A stretch of 64,000 bases of DNA. It comes from Darksidea phi (Eukaryota > Ascomycota > Dothideomycetes > Pleosporales > Lentitheciaceae). This document shows, in pieces, positions 34,702-45,149 of the stretch (position 1 is its first letter; every line of letters starts with the position of its first letter). The notes below the pieces were generated by a model. That model did no database searches. It was not told the origin of the DNA and worked only from the letters and a program-made list of their open reading frames with translations. The DNA is taken from positions 1 through 64,000 of the forward strand of contig JASJFT010000166.1 in the NCBI GenBank assembly GCA_030770425.1, written 5' to 3'. A program made the position numbers and the translations under genes.

Positions 34702-36120
34702 ATGATTGACGATGACGATTCTATAGGCGGCTATCTTACCCTCCTCAATGGGTCCCCCAACGACTGGACCCTGAGCGGTCAGCATTCCTATCAAATGGAT
34801 GCTTGGAGTTGGCCCACCATCAGCGCGGGTACTGCCTCAAGAGTCTATATCGAGTTCGGCACCAAAGGATCCCAGAAAGACGATGCGGGAGAAGCGTACT
34901 ACAACATCGCCGGCACCACTAACAAGTTCCAAGTCAAGGCACGCAAACCATCCGACTTCATGCTTACCATCACACTGGATGGACTGGCCACAAAGCAAAG
35001 CGCACAAGGGAGTAATATCGACCTGGGCTTTCGACACGATGCGGCAGTGGACTGGATCATGTCGACCGATGAGGCTGGCCAGTGGTGGAGTAGCGCGAGT
35101 TTGGGAGTAGATTGGATGCAGCAATCTCTCGGGTCTATAGGAAATCGGACGCTAAAGCAAATCTGCATGCCTGGATCCCACGACGCAGGTATCTCGAATT
35201 TCAGACCCGGAACCGTCGGTGCGCACTTCGCAAACAGTCAAACGCAATATCTGAATTTTTACGATCAACTCGTCGCTGGCAGCCGGTACTTCGATTTGCG
35301 GCCTGTGATTTCGGCCGGGAAGTGGGTTGCGGGACATTACTCTGAGGTTGAGGGTCTGGGCTGGCTTGGTGGGAACGGACAGTCGGTTGCGGAGATCATA
35401 CAGCAGGTCAACGACTTCACGGCAAAATATAAAGAACTTGTCATCATCAACCTCAGCCACACATTAGATACGGACAACGACTACAAAGACCTTACCCAAG
35501 ACCAGTGGAACGAACTCTTCGACACGCTCAAGGGGCTTAACAACCGCTACACTGTCACGAACCCTGGGAATACCGACTTCAGCAACAAAGTCCTAAACGA
35601 CTTCATCGCCGACGGCGCCTCAGTCTTCGTCCTCGCACAACTACCCTCCGGTATCTCGCTGGGCAATTACGCAAACCAGGGCTTCTTCAACCAGGACAAT
35701 TTCCCTTTCTACGACAGCTACTCGAATTCGAATGATGCGGGGACGATGCAGCGCGACCAACTGTCCAAACTCAAGAGCGAGCGTAACCTCGTTGCGGATC
35801 CGTCAAAGCTCAAGGACAAGTTCCACATCCTGTCCTGGACATTGACGCAGCAAGCGGAAGACGTGCTCAACTTCGACAAAGCGATCATGAACCTGGCCGT
35901 TTCGGTGTATGACAACCTGTTTGTCGAGGCGTTCAATGCTTTCACACCCGAGAGTTTCCCGAATGTGCTGTATATTGATGCTGTCGGGATCCGCGACAAG
36001 CCCGTCACGTTTCCCTACGACAAACCTAGAAGTGTGGGGACGAACTATGATATCGCAAGTCTGGCGATAGCGATCAATAACGCAAAGGCGGGAAGAAATA
36101 GTTATATCACAAGGCGATGA
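34702..36120 (+). CDS. PLC-like phosphodiesterase (PI-PLC X-domain type)
   Basis: Uninterrupted frame of 472 residues from the first in-frame ATG (34702). The N-terminal 130 residues form a beta-rich domain (GYLTLLNGSPNDW, QHSYQMDAW). The PI-PLC X-type TIM barrel follows, with its two catalytic-histidine contexts ICMPGSHDAG (about residue 156) and VAGHYSE (about 210), and ARG/aspartate strand YFDLRPV. This fungal group resembles bacterial phosphatidylinositol phospholipase C but its substrate is unproven. No signal peptide or GPI tail is seen in the present model. The 5' end is doubtful: the frame is open upstream to 34690 only and an upstream exon may exist. Confidence 0.78.
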   Translation: MIDDDDSIGGYLTLLNGSPNDWTLSGQHSYQMDAWSWPTISAGTASRVYIEFGTKGSQKDDAGEAYYNIAGTTNKFQVKARKPSDFMLTITLDGLATKQSAQGSNIDLGFRHDAAVDWIMSTDEAGQWWSSASLGVDWMQQSLGSIGNRTLKQICMPGSHDAGISNFRPGTVGAHFANSQTQYLNFYDQLVAGSRYFDLRPVISAGKWVAGHYSEVEGLGWLGGNGQSVAEIIQQVNDFTAKYKELVIINLSHTLDTDNDYKDLTQDQWNELFDTLKGLNNRYTVTNPGNTDFSNKVLNDFIADGASVFVLAQLPSGISLGNYANQGFFNQDNFPFYDSYSNSNDAGTMQRDQLSKLKSERNLVADPSKLKDKFHILSWTLTQQAEDVLNFDKAIMNLAVSVYDNLFVEAFNAFTPESFPNVLYIDAVGIRDKPVTFPYDKPRSVGTNYDIASLAIAINNAKAGRNSYITRR

Positions 36121-38454
36121 TGTAGACTGGGAGGATGGCGACGATGAAGAGTCGATTTAGTAAAGGCGTTGGAACGTGATTTAGATACCCTGTGGCATAT
36201 GCATCGAGAATTCGGTCTTGATTTTAGCGTAGGGAGGTAGATTTCTCTAATAAAAGTGCAAATAGCAAAGTTCAAAGGCCCATCATCCAAACGCTAGGGT
36301 CGCTTCCGAGATATGCGGCAAGCCATGTGGACGCCTACCGCCATAGTACAAGCCTGCGACCCCGCCATCAAAGCCTATCCTACCCAAGAGGCTTTCAAAA
36401 TTCGATGCTCGTCATTTTACGATAATAGGATTCAGTGTACATGGACCGGTCGCACGTGGGCAGGCACCCGCTCCGGACTTAGTCGGCCGATTTATTTGAG
36501 ACCACTATTTACGTGTATTTTAATTGCGATAAGAAGCGACGTCACCTTCCCCCTGAGGTATGTCCTCCTCTACATGCTTCCGATGTCCTCTGCCGTGCGA
36601 CCCACTACATTCCGTTCATGCATCAGCAGCAGCTGATAGAACCCACCTGATGTCTGCTCTCAAAAGACATTGGCAAGGGGGGAAGCTACAGACGCACAGA
36701 TCGGCAGATCAACCACGCCCAACAACTTTCCGCGGGAGAGGGAGCGAGCCGCACTCCAGGTTCCGCATCTTGCGTCCTGTCATCAAACGGAGTGGATCTG
36801 CTAGGGTTTGCTGAGGCATGCATCTGTTTTATAGGTTTCGACACAGATTTAATGAGGAGGACTTTGGTCTCCTGTGGCGCTGTGGTTCGCTAAAATGGGC
36901 GGCGTTGCGTGCGAAGGTTAGAATAGAACGGGCGTCCGCCCCTGGTTTTAGCATGACTGATGGCGCGCATTGGCGAGGATCTGAATGGAGGGAATGCGCG
37001 GGCGCTTTACCGTTTGCATCAGGCGGTTATTGGATGCAGAAGGGGTGCGGCGGACGATTTTTCTTCCTCCATATACGTGTCGTGAGAATGGATGCTGGCA
37101 TGAGGGGGTGCTGGCAGGATGATCTATCGAGCGTGCGTTGATTTGGTAGGGTTTTTGTACCACCTTCCTTAACTATTTTGGAACGGAGGTGAAGGGTGGG
37201 ACACGTGGTGAGGAACTCAGATCTTGTGATACGGATGGCTTCCGAGACGCTCCTCGCTTACCTGGAGACAAAGCACAGCAGAAAGATGGTGGCATTACTT
37301 CGGTAACGGGTTGCTCTTCTACTACGCGCGCATCATGCGACAGCATAATCGCTGTTTTTCGCTGTCAATCCTTCATGTTTCCATCTTTAGAAACATGGGA
37401 TAACGCCTGGTCCCCAAGATTTCCAATAACAGCCCGGTGGAACAAGCCCCTTGGTGCCATGCTGCCAAACTCGCCTGGCATCGACAGCGCGCTTTTAATG
37501 CCGGTAGCGCGCAGCCACATGCAGCTACAGACGACTCGTAGCCAAAGAACCCACCGGTACCTCGGCGCTACACAGACATGGCGCTACACAGACATGCCTC
37601 GCATAGCGGCGCGGCGAGAATGCGCAAGCGTAGCACAGCACGCTGGAGCTCAACGTTTTCGTTCCAACACGAGGATCAACATGAAGGCGCCGAGAAGCAG
37701 ATGAATGGTGGACGGCGTGCTGTTGGTCGTTGAATCCACCGTCGTTTCGTCCGTCCAGCATTGCATTGCAAGCAAACCCTTTTTATCGACGAACTTCCCA
37801 CGATTTCGTCGACTTGGTTCGGAACAGCGTTCGAAAGAGAGAAGCGATACATCGAGCCTGTAGTGATTGCAACCTCGCATGCATGCGCTCGGTAGCGATA
37901 ACGCAGCTGAATGACTCTGCTCCGCTCCCAAGCGGGACAGCTGTTTGATATCCGGGTTCCTGAATGCTCTCGCGCCCGTGCCCCTTTACGAAAGCTGTAT
38001 GCTCCGCACCGACACGCCAATCGCACACCCGGTCGACCTCGAAGCGAGCCCGACGGCCGGGAGAAACTCGTCCGAAGCGGCAAGCTCAGAAGCATCGACG
38101 GCCCAGAAGGTGCTTTCATAGACTAAAAAAGGCACCGTGGCTCTTGGCCCGGCAGGGCTGGCAATGCGTCCAGGATAGCTTGATTGACCGCTGCGTGGAT
38201 CATCATGCGCCGATTGTTTTAAGGTCTGCGGTTGCCTCTCGTGATGTCCTTTCCTTTCCTTCACTTCCTTGGTTGACCTACCGAGTGTGGTACCTTCTCT
38301 CGTTTTTACAACGCCTCTGGAAAGAGGTCGTTCAGTGTGTAGTCTCCTCGACTCGCGCCAGTCATTCGCTTCCTTCTGTTACCCTCGCATCCGAAAAATA
38401 CTATTTCTTTAATATTAATACCCAGGAGACCGGACGTCGAACCATATCTTCAGG
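36121..38454. other. Gene-poor stretch (2.3 kb)
   Basis: Between the PLC-like gene and the chitin deacetylase. A perfect 16-bp tandem duplication lies at 37564-37595. The last few hundred bases are pyrimidine-rich, as in highly expressed fungal promoters. No frame has family resemblance. Confidence 0.5.
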
Positions 38455-40206
38455 ATGCACTTCTCGACTGCTCTTGCTGCCATTGCGGCGGTTGCCCCCC
38501 TCGTCAGCGCTCATGATGCCCCTGGGCTCCCCAAGATCGCGGGCCTGAACGTTAAGGACCTCAAGGCCCGTAGTGTGTTCGACAACTTGAAGGCTCGTGC
38601 TGCTGAGGTTGCGCGACATGCGGTTCATGAGAAGAAGAGCCTGAAGCCTCGTCAGGGTGGTACCGACGGACAGTGTGGTCCATCCTTCGGCTCTTGCGCA
38701 GCGGGATACTGTTGTAGCTCAGCCGGATGTATGTTCTTCTCCATCATTGCTCGGGACGAAAGATTCTAACACTATTCAGGGTGTGGCAATACGGGTGACT
38801 ACTGCTACTCTCCTGGCTGCAACTACAAATACGGCCCTGGCTGCTCCGAAAACAAAACGCCAGCCGGAACCAACACCTCCACCGTTGCCCGAACAAAGGT
38901 CGGCTCCGTGCCTTATGGTGGAGCTGGTATCTATTCGTGCGAGAAGCCGGGCACGATTGCTCTTACATTCGACGATGGCCCATACCAGGGCTACACCGAC
39001 CACGTCCTGGACCTCTTCAAGTCATACGGTGGAAAGGCCACTTTCTTCGTCACAGGCGCCAACATCAATAAGGGTCAAATTGACACCACGCCGGCCCACA
39101 CGGCTACCATCAAGCGCATGCACGCCGAGGGTCACCAAGTCGCCTCCCACACGTGGACCCATTTGGACCTGAGCGCCATCAGCGCGGTGGAGAGGAAGAA
39201 TCAGATGTGGAAGCTCGAGATGGCCGTGCGCAACATTCTTGGTTTCTTCCCGACCTATATGCGTCCCCCTTATTCAAGCTGCACGGCTGCCTCTGGCTGT
39301 GAGCAGACTATGGCCGATCTCGGATATCACGTCGTCTATTTCGACGTCGACACCGACGATTACAACCAGCTCACCCCCGCTAAGATCCAGAATTCCAAGA
39401 ACTGGTTCAAGGGCAACATCACGGCTGGTGGCGCTGTCCCCGCTAGCAGCGACTGGCTCAGCATCGCTCACGATATCCACGACCAGACCGCCAACAACCT
39501 GACCGAGTACATGCTCTCGACGCTTACCGGGCTCGGCTACAAGGCCGTCACAGTCGGCGAGTGCCTCGGCGACCCAGCTGCCAACTGGTACCGCGGCTCT
39601 TCTGGTAGCACTCCAACTACTACTGTAAGTTTCTACCATCATCTCTTGTCTTACCCCCTTACACGCCGAGACCGCAAGTGGATCAGCGTTTGACTTTCGT
39701 GTAGTCTGACGAAGGCTTCTTGGGACTGAATAAATTGAGCCACGTCTAACGATTTGTGTTTTAAAGACTACGGCACCTACCTCTACGGCGACGAACAAGG
39801 TTTCTACCGACGCTACGTGCGGTGGTACGAATAAATTGTAAGCGTCTCCCTTTTGCCCACTTAAAAAGTGCAGATACTAACAACCTACAGTACTTGCCAA
39901 GGTAGCACCTTTGGAAATTGCTGCTCCAGCGCTGGATGGTGCGGCTCTACCTCCGCCTACTGCGGTACAGGCTGCCAACCCGGCTTCGGTACCTGCGGTG
40001 CTGGGACCGGCACGACTACTAAAACCACCACGGCCGCGCCGACCGCTACCCTTAAGGTGTCGACGGACGGTACCTGTGCAGGAACGAATAAAATGACTTG
40101 CCAAGGGTCTACTTTTGGTAATTGCTGCAGCCAGTATGGCTGGTGCGGTTCGACGACGGCACACTGTGGAGCGGGCTGCAACAAGTCGTTTGGAACTTGC
40201 ACTTAA
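38455..40206 (+). CDS. Secreted chitin deacetylase with three CBM18 modules
   Basis: Four exons: 38455-38728, 38780-39624, 39767-39837, 39891-40206; introns 51, 142 and 53 bp, each with a CTAAC branch. 501 residues. Signal peptide at 1-19 (ending LVSA), a pro-like basic segment, then a CBM18 chitin-binding module (about 73-110; the splice falls inside it). The NodB polysaccharide-deacetylase domain has motif 1 TFDDGP, motif 2 HTWTHLD and motif 3 RPPYSS, so the zinc-binding D-H-H set is present. A Thr/Ser linker leads to two more CBM18 modules with the repeated core CQGSTFGNCC. The enzyme converts chitin to chitosan in or around the wall; extra CBM18 modules anchor it and may hide chitin from plant receptors. 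The C-terminal modules depend on two small introns. Confidence 0.93.
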
Positions 40207-40594
40207 TAGGTGCAGTTGATGCTGGGGAGTAGTGGTGTTACAAGAGGGCGTAATATAATGTGGCTAGTAGGAATGTTGAATGAATGTACGAGGTCCATAA
40301 AAGCCCATTCCTGTGGCTCTACAGCATAATGCATTCGGGATGCATCGCCTCAGTAGTGGGTGTGTGTACAACCATTCTTCCGTCCTCACCGCTTGTCAAA
40401 GTTTCCCACTGTCCCCATATCCTAACCGAACGTCGACCGACTTTTACCGCCTCTCGAACCACATAGCTCATTCCTCCTTAACCTTCATTCCTGTCATCAT
40501 TTCGTCTTTCAAGTTCATCGAACATATGTCATGTATTAGTTGCAACTGCGAAAACGCCGAGACTAGCGCTAGGTGGATAGCAGACCGCTTGAAA
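40207..40594. other. Intergenic, chitin deacetylase 3' side
   Basis: Likely 3' UTR of the deacetylase and spacer before the tRNA. No coding content seen. Confidence 0.6.
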
Positions 40595-40666
40595 GCCCGC
40601 TTGGCTCAGTGGTAGAGCGTATCACTAGTAATGATAAGGTCATCAGTTTAATTCTGATAGCAGGCA
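40595..40666 (+). tRNA. tRNA-Thr (anticodon AGU), slightly divergent
   Basis: A 72-nt cloverleaf can be drawn: 7-bp acceptor stem with one C4/A69 mismatch, D arm GCTC/GAGC with loop AGTGGTA, anticodon stem TATCA/TGATA around loop CTAGTAA (anticodon AGT), 5-nt variable loop, T stem ATCAG/CTGAT, discriminator A. The T loop reads TTTAATT, so the normally invariant C56 is T, and the internal B box is weakened. A T5 run (40671-40675) that would stop RNA polymerase III follows directly. There is no intron. All other stems pair, so it may be a functional variant or a gene in early decay. Confidence 0.75.
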
Positions 40667-40670
40667 TGTC

Positions 40671-40675
40671 TTTTT
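40671..40675 (+). terminator. RNA polymerase III T-run terminator
   Basis: Five T residues starting 5 nt after the tRNA discriminator base, the normal position for a Pol III stop. Confidence 0.6.
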
Positions 40676-41600
40676 CGTGTTGAGAAGTCTTGTCGAGGTT
40701 TCTCTAGGTGTTGGCGTAGCTCGCATAGTTGGTATGGGAAGCGACGAAATGATATTCTTTCGTCAAGACAGAAGCTGATTGGTATCAAACAGCATGCAAT
40801 AGGGGCAACTCTTAAGTTTCCTTGTGATTGCGCGCATAATCGTTCAAAAGTGAAACCCCCTGGTTTGTTTTGCGAGGTCGTTCTGCGCTAGTGCTCAGCT
40901 TATGACCCACCACGTGTCAAACGGGGGGTCGAGGGCGTCACATCAGGACGATGAACTTTTCCATCTATGATTGAAGTGTGGTGTACCTGACGTGTGTAGC
41001 CAGCATCGCTGGCTTCGGTACTCGATGATCTGCGGAATGTTGGAGTGTGGGGAAGACGGAGGACGGATCCTAGTTGCCGCAACAGGCATGGCCCCTTTCA
41101 CATGCACGCCAAGGCACTAAATTTGAATCTTTTGGACAATGAGCCGCTCTGGCCTGAACTCTCCCTGCTTTCTCACCACAAACCGCGACACCCACAACAC
41201 AACCACACCTACAACAGCTAGCCAGGACCGACACCTGGCTCTATCCACGACACAACACCAAACCCGACAACTACCATCTATGGGCTCTGCGATCAACACC
41301 GCGACCGCTTTCTCTGCTTCCTGCTGCGATCTGGCCGCCTCCCCGATCCCGAATAACACATTGGCTTTTGGCCTGTCCAAGACCGACGCGAGCTTTGCGG
41401 CGCTGATTTGGGGACTACTGGCGGGAGGTCCGCCTTGATCACTCGGCGGACGGTAATCTGAAAAGAGTGACTTTGAATGTGCGTGGTTTTCTGAGGGCTG
41501 TCCGGACCGCGCTTGCTGACGCGCGTGGATTAGAACAAGTTGAGGGTTGATTGCGAACCCAGTATACCCAATTTTGCGCACCGACGGTAGATTCGATCAC
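40676..41600. other. Intergenic, no supported gene
   Basis: Overlapping frames occur on both strands at 41117-41581 (154 codons, minus) and 41139-41438 (99 codons, plus). Neither shows a domain and they share the same DNA, so at most one could be real. The segment is the promoter side of the psk1-like kinase gene. Confidence 0.45.
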
Positions 41601-43367
41601 ATGGCGCTCTTCGCCTTCGACCACGACGATGCGCATCTTGTGGGAGGCAATGCGCCGGGTGTGCCGGTTGTTACAAAAGACGATGTGGACGTCTTGGTGA
41701 GCCAGGCTGAGCATATGGACCTTGATGCGCCGCACGCATCGGTCAGGATTGGTACCCCGCCTATCACGATCGCATCCCCGCTTCCGAAACGACTTGTGCA
41801 GCCGAACGCGGCGACCAAGCAGCCCGGTCCTCCGGAGAAGCTCGACTTTGAGGCCGTAATAAAGAAAGCGCAGAAGAACAGAAGGAAGAAGAAGAAAGCC
41901 ATGAAGGGTTCTCCGGCCATGAACACGGTTCGAGGCTTCGAGACGCCGATTACCTCTGGCGGAGAAGAGTCAGACTACTCTGTTGCGACTACGCCTCGCT
42001 TCGAGCCAATGCGTTCTGGTCTGCCGAGCGTTACGAGCAGCCCTGCACTACGACCCACGTCTGCCACTAGTGGCATCAGCGGCTTGAAGCAGCAGCTGGA
42101 ATTTCTGAACCTTGGCTCCAGGATTGATTCTCCACTTCGAGGATCTGGCCATGGTCTGCTTAGATCTGGGTTCTCTAGCAACGCGAGTATTTCCGGACTC
42201 AGCGACAGCGATCGTACCGAAATGGAGAGCTACGAAGTCGATCTTGACGAGGACTTTGTTAGCCCCGATGTCCGTTCGAAACCTTCGACAATGTTGACGA
42301 GCAGCGCCACGCGCAAGATGACTGCCGATGACTTTGATACCCTGACGTGCCTAGGGACCGGAAGCTTCGGAACTGTCTTGTTGGTCAAGCAAAAGACCAC
42401 TGGCCGTCTCTATGCACAGAAGCAGTTCAAGAAAGCGTCCCTTACCGTGCGCAAGAAACTCATTGAGCAGACCAAGACCGAGCGCGCTATTTTGGAGAGT
42501 GTCAACCGCCATCCCTTTATCGTGAACTTGTACTACGCCTTTCAAGACCACGAGAAGCTGTACCTGATCCTCGAATACGCCCAAGGAGGCGAGCTCTTTC
42601 ACCACCTCGCAACTGAGCGCATGTTTAGTGAAGACACGGCCGCCTTCTACATGGCCGAAATGGTTCTGGCGCTAGACTACCTACACCGCACTGTCGGCGT
42701 CATTTACCGTGACCTAAAGCCGGAGAACTGCCTCCTTGATGCCGAAGGTCATCTCCTCCTTACCGATTTTGGTCTCAGCAAAGTCTCCGTCGATGATCAG
42801 AAGTGCCGCTCTCTCGCCGGAACAATCGACTTCATGGCGCCCGAAGTCCTGCTTGGAAATGAGTATGGCATGAGCGTGGACTGGTGGTCTCTCGGCGCCC
42901 TTGGCTACGATCTCCTCACCGGCTCGCCCCCCTTCTCAGGTAACAACCACCGCAAAATCGAGCAAAACATCCTCTACAAGAAAGTCCCTTTGCCCTACTA
43001 TCTCTCCCAAGATGCCAAAGATCTCCTCACGCGCTTTCTCCGCAAAGAACCCAAAAAGCGTCTTGGCTTCCACATGCCGAAGGACATGAACACTATCCGC
43101 GCGCACCGTTTCTTCCGCAAACTCGACTGGAAGAAACTAGAGGCAAGGGAACTGGAGCCTCCGATTCAGCCATTGATTACTGACCCGGAGCTTGCGGAGA
43201 ACTTCAGCGAAGAGTTCACGAACCAAGCGCTGAGTAGTCATGTTGGGAGGACGGGACCTGCGTTTGGCGAGGAAGACTATGCGCTTCCTGGGGATAAGGA
43301 TCCTTTTGGTGGGTTCAGCTTTGTCGCTAGTCAGAGCTTGTTGGATGATGGGGTTTTTGGATATTAG
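41601..43367 (+). CDS. psk1: AGC-family Ser/Thr kinase, S6K/Psk1 type
   Basis: Single exon, 588 residues from ATG 41601. A 240-residue disordered Ser-rich N-terminus includes a strongly basic patch (KNRRKKKKA). Kinase domain about 245-504: glycine loop GTGSFG (252-257), Lys274 in the YAQKQ strand, YRDLKPEN with catalytic Asp371, DFG 389-391, and activation-loop Thr408 in AGTIDFMAPE. The AGC C-terminal extension carries a hydrophobic motif FGGFSF (569-574) whose Ser573 is the expected TORC1/TORC2-type phosphosite. Architecture and motif match S. pombe Psk1 and yeast Ypk3, S6 kinases downstream of TORC1 that phosphorylate ribosomal protein S6. All catalytic residues are present. Convergent with the kelch gene. 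Confidence 0.9.
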   Translation: MALFAFDHDDAHLVGGNAPGVPVVTKDDVDVLVSQAEHMDLDAPHASVRIGTPPITIASPLPKRLVQPNAATKQPGPPEKLDFEAVIKKAQKNRRKKKKAMKGSPAMNTVRGFETPITSGGEESDYSVATTPRFEPMRSGLPSVTSSPALRPTSATSGISGLKQQLEFLNLGSRIDSPLRGSGHGLLRSGFSSNASISGLSDSDRTEMESYEVDLDEDFVSPDVRSKPSTMLTSSATRKMTADDFDTLTCLGTGSFGTVLLVKQKTTGRLYAQKQFKKASLTVRKKLIEQTKTERAILESVNRHPFIVNLYYAFQDHEKLYLILEYAQGGELFHHLATERMFSEDTAAFYMAEMVLALDYLHRTVGVIYRDLKPENCLLDAEGHLLLTDFGLSKVSVDDQKCRSLAGTIDFMAPEVLLGNEYGMSVDWWSLGALGYDLLTGSPPFSGNNHRKIEQNILYKKVPLPYYLSQDAKDLLTRFLRKEPKKRLGFHMPKDMNTIRAHRFFRKLDWKKLEARELEPPIQPLITDPELAENFSEEFTNQALSSHVGRTGPAFGEEDYALPGDKDPFGGFSFVASQSLLDDGVFGY

Positions 43368-43760
43368 ATGGCAAGGTTTCAAGAGTGAGAGCTAGGCACT
43401 GGAGGTAGACGGTCGTAGTTTCTCTTGCTTATGCTCTTTTGCATTAATTGGATTTCTGTGGGGTTGGCGAGGGCGACTATTAGATGGGGCGCTACTTGTT
43501 TATCCGCGATTCTGTTATCCCAGTCTTCTCAGATACATATCTTGGTAGAGCATAGAAGGTAGGCTTCCTCCCAGACCGCGAGTTAGACGATGTGGTTTGA
43601 TCGTGATTGGTCATATATCATTTTGTTATGAAGTTGTTTTTGAGCTACTCCAAAAGATATCTAGACACCTTTCATGTCGTGAACCTAAGCTGAAAAAGTC
43701 CAGATTCACTCCAATCTCTTTCGCGCCCCAGGCACTCCAGTCCGCCACCGCCCTTAGTAT
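43368..43760. other. Convergent intergenic region
   Basis: 393 bp between kinase (+) and kelch (-) stop codons; 3' UTRs expected, nothing coding seen. Confidence 0.6.
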
Positions 43761-45149
43761 CTACCGGTCAACAGTAACCAACCACCCGTCCCCCAGAACC
43801 CTCCCATCAGCATCCAACCCACCCCAAATAACCGCACTAGCACCATCAATTTCGGTCCCCCTCGCAGCCGCAAAACCCATCCTAGCACCAACACCCTTTT
43901 TCCCGTGACCCACCTGTTCGCCCTGCTCCTCTTCGCCCTTTCCATCAACATACCGATACTTGACTTCCGCCCACTTGCCCTCCTTCGTCTCCCTATGTAG
44001 CGAGTGCCGCAGACTATCTTTTGTCGCCGCGGCAGTAGATTTCTCGGCAGGGAGCTGAAACGCCCATATGTCGTCGAGAAGGGTGGTGTTGCTGCTGGGT
44101 GCGGGCGATGAGCCGGCGGTTAAGAGGAGGTAGTGGCGGCCTTGGCCGGTTGTTAAGGGGATTAGAGGGGCGCCGAAGCGGGGGAGGGGCTGGGCGGGTG
44201 TTGCTGTGGTTGTGGAGGAAGATGTAGTGTTGGTGGAGTGGGAAATTTCTTCCCATGCCCATCCACTGGTTAGAGGGGTTGTGCCGCCTTCGGCATGTTT
44301 CCAAGCGGGCGATACGTCGAGATGTTGAAGGGTGCCGTTTGCAGTGGCTAGGGCATCTTGGGTCTTGCCACCGTAGTAGTACAGTTCGTTGCCCACTAGG
44401 GCAATGCTCGCGCCTTCTAGAGGTGGGCCATTTGGTGTGGGAATGTTTGTCCAAGTCCTCGTTCTCACATCGAAAGCCAGCGCATCGGTAAGCAGCTCCC
44501 CTGTCTTAGTATCTCTCCCTCCAATCACAAACATCGTACCCCAAGAATCTGCGTCCGCAGGTTCGGGTACCACTTTCGCCGGATCGGCAGGCTGCTGTGG
44601 TGCTTTCTCCGTGTAGGTGATATCCTTCGGTCCAGGGAAGTTGGAGCTCGCAGCGGCATGGCCCGAACGGTGCGAGGGATACAGTGTCTCAGACGCGGGA
44701 TCGAGGTAGGACCAGGCATTCCTCACGGTATGAAAGACCCACACCCTCCCATTCTCATTCTCTACACCCTCGCCGCCGAAGACATATATACTATCTCCCA
44801 CAACGATACTACTGTGTCCTTTCCTACTCTTGGGTACTTCTCCGCCGCTCTTTTCCGGCCTCGCCTCTACAGCCTTATAGTCTGCTTCTAGGACGCCCGA
44901 AGACGGGAGAATGACGATGTGCATGTCATTATCAGCAAGCTGGCCTGGTGCCGTCTCGCCGCCGAAGATGTAGGCGCGGCCTTTGACGACAGAGAGCGTG
45001 TGGTGAGAACGGGGTAGTGGGACGGATGTTATGTGCGTGAGGAGTGCTGTGAGCGGGAGCGTCGGGTGCGATATCCCCTTGACTAGTGCGGCAGCGCCGG
45101 AGAGGATGTTCTCGGCGGCATACAAGACGCTTGCTGCTGCGGGTTCCAT
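43761..45149 (-). CDS. Kelch-repeat beta-propeller protein
   Basis: Single exon, 462 residues from ATG 45149 (the frame is open further upstream but with no ATG). Kelch blades are recognisable by the double-glycine strands AYIFGGET, IYVFGGEG, MFVIGGRD, LYYYGGKT and VIWGGLD, with the usual aromatic residues between. No F-box, BTB or other partner domain is attached, and there is no signal peptide. Lys/Glu-rich stretches near the C-terminus look disordered. Related fungal proteins are annotated as galactose-oxidase-like or kelch proteins of unknown role; a scaffold or binding function is the most that can be inferred. Confidence 0.85.
   Translation of the reverse strand: MEPAAASVLYAAENILSGAAALVKGISHPTLPLTALLTHITSVPLPRSHHTLSVVKGRAYIFGGETAPGQLADNDMHIVILPSSGVLEADYKAVEARPEKSGGEVPKSRKGHSSIVVGDSIYVFGGEGVENENGRVWVFHTVRNAWSYLDPASETLYPSHRSGHAAASSNFPGPKDITYTEKAPQQPADPAKVVPEPADADSWGTMFVIGGRDTKTGELLTDALAFDVRTRTWTNIPTPNGPPLEGASIALVGNELYYYGGKTQDALATANGTLQHLDVSPAWKHAEGGTTPLTSGWAWEEISHSTNTTSSSTTTATPAQPLPRFGAPLIPLTTGQGRHYLLLTAGSSPAPSSNTTLLDDIWAFQLPAEKSTAAATKDSLRHSLHRETKEGKWAEVKYRYVDGKGEEEQGEQVGHGKKGVGARMGFAAARGTEIDGASAVIWGGLDADGRVLGDGWLVTVDR

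Noticed and set aside
41117..41581. Overlapping minus (154 codons) and plus (99 codons) frames before the kinase gene
   Set aside because: They read the same DNA on opposite strands, neither resembles a known family, and the minus frame runs up to the kinase start region.
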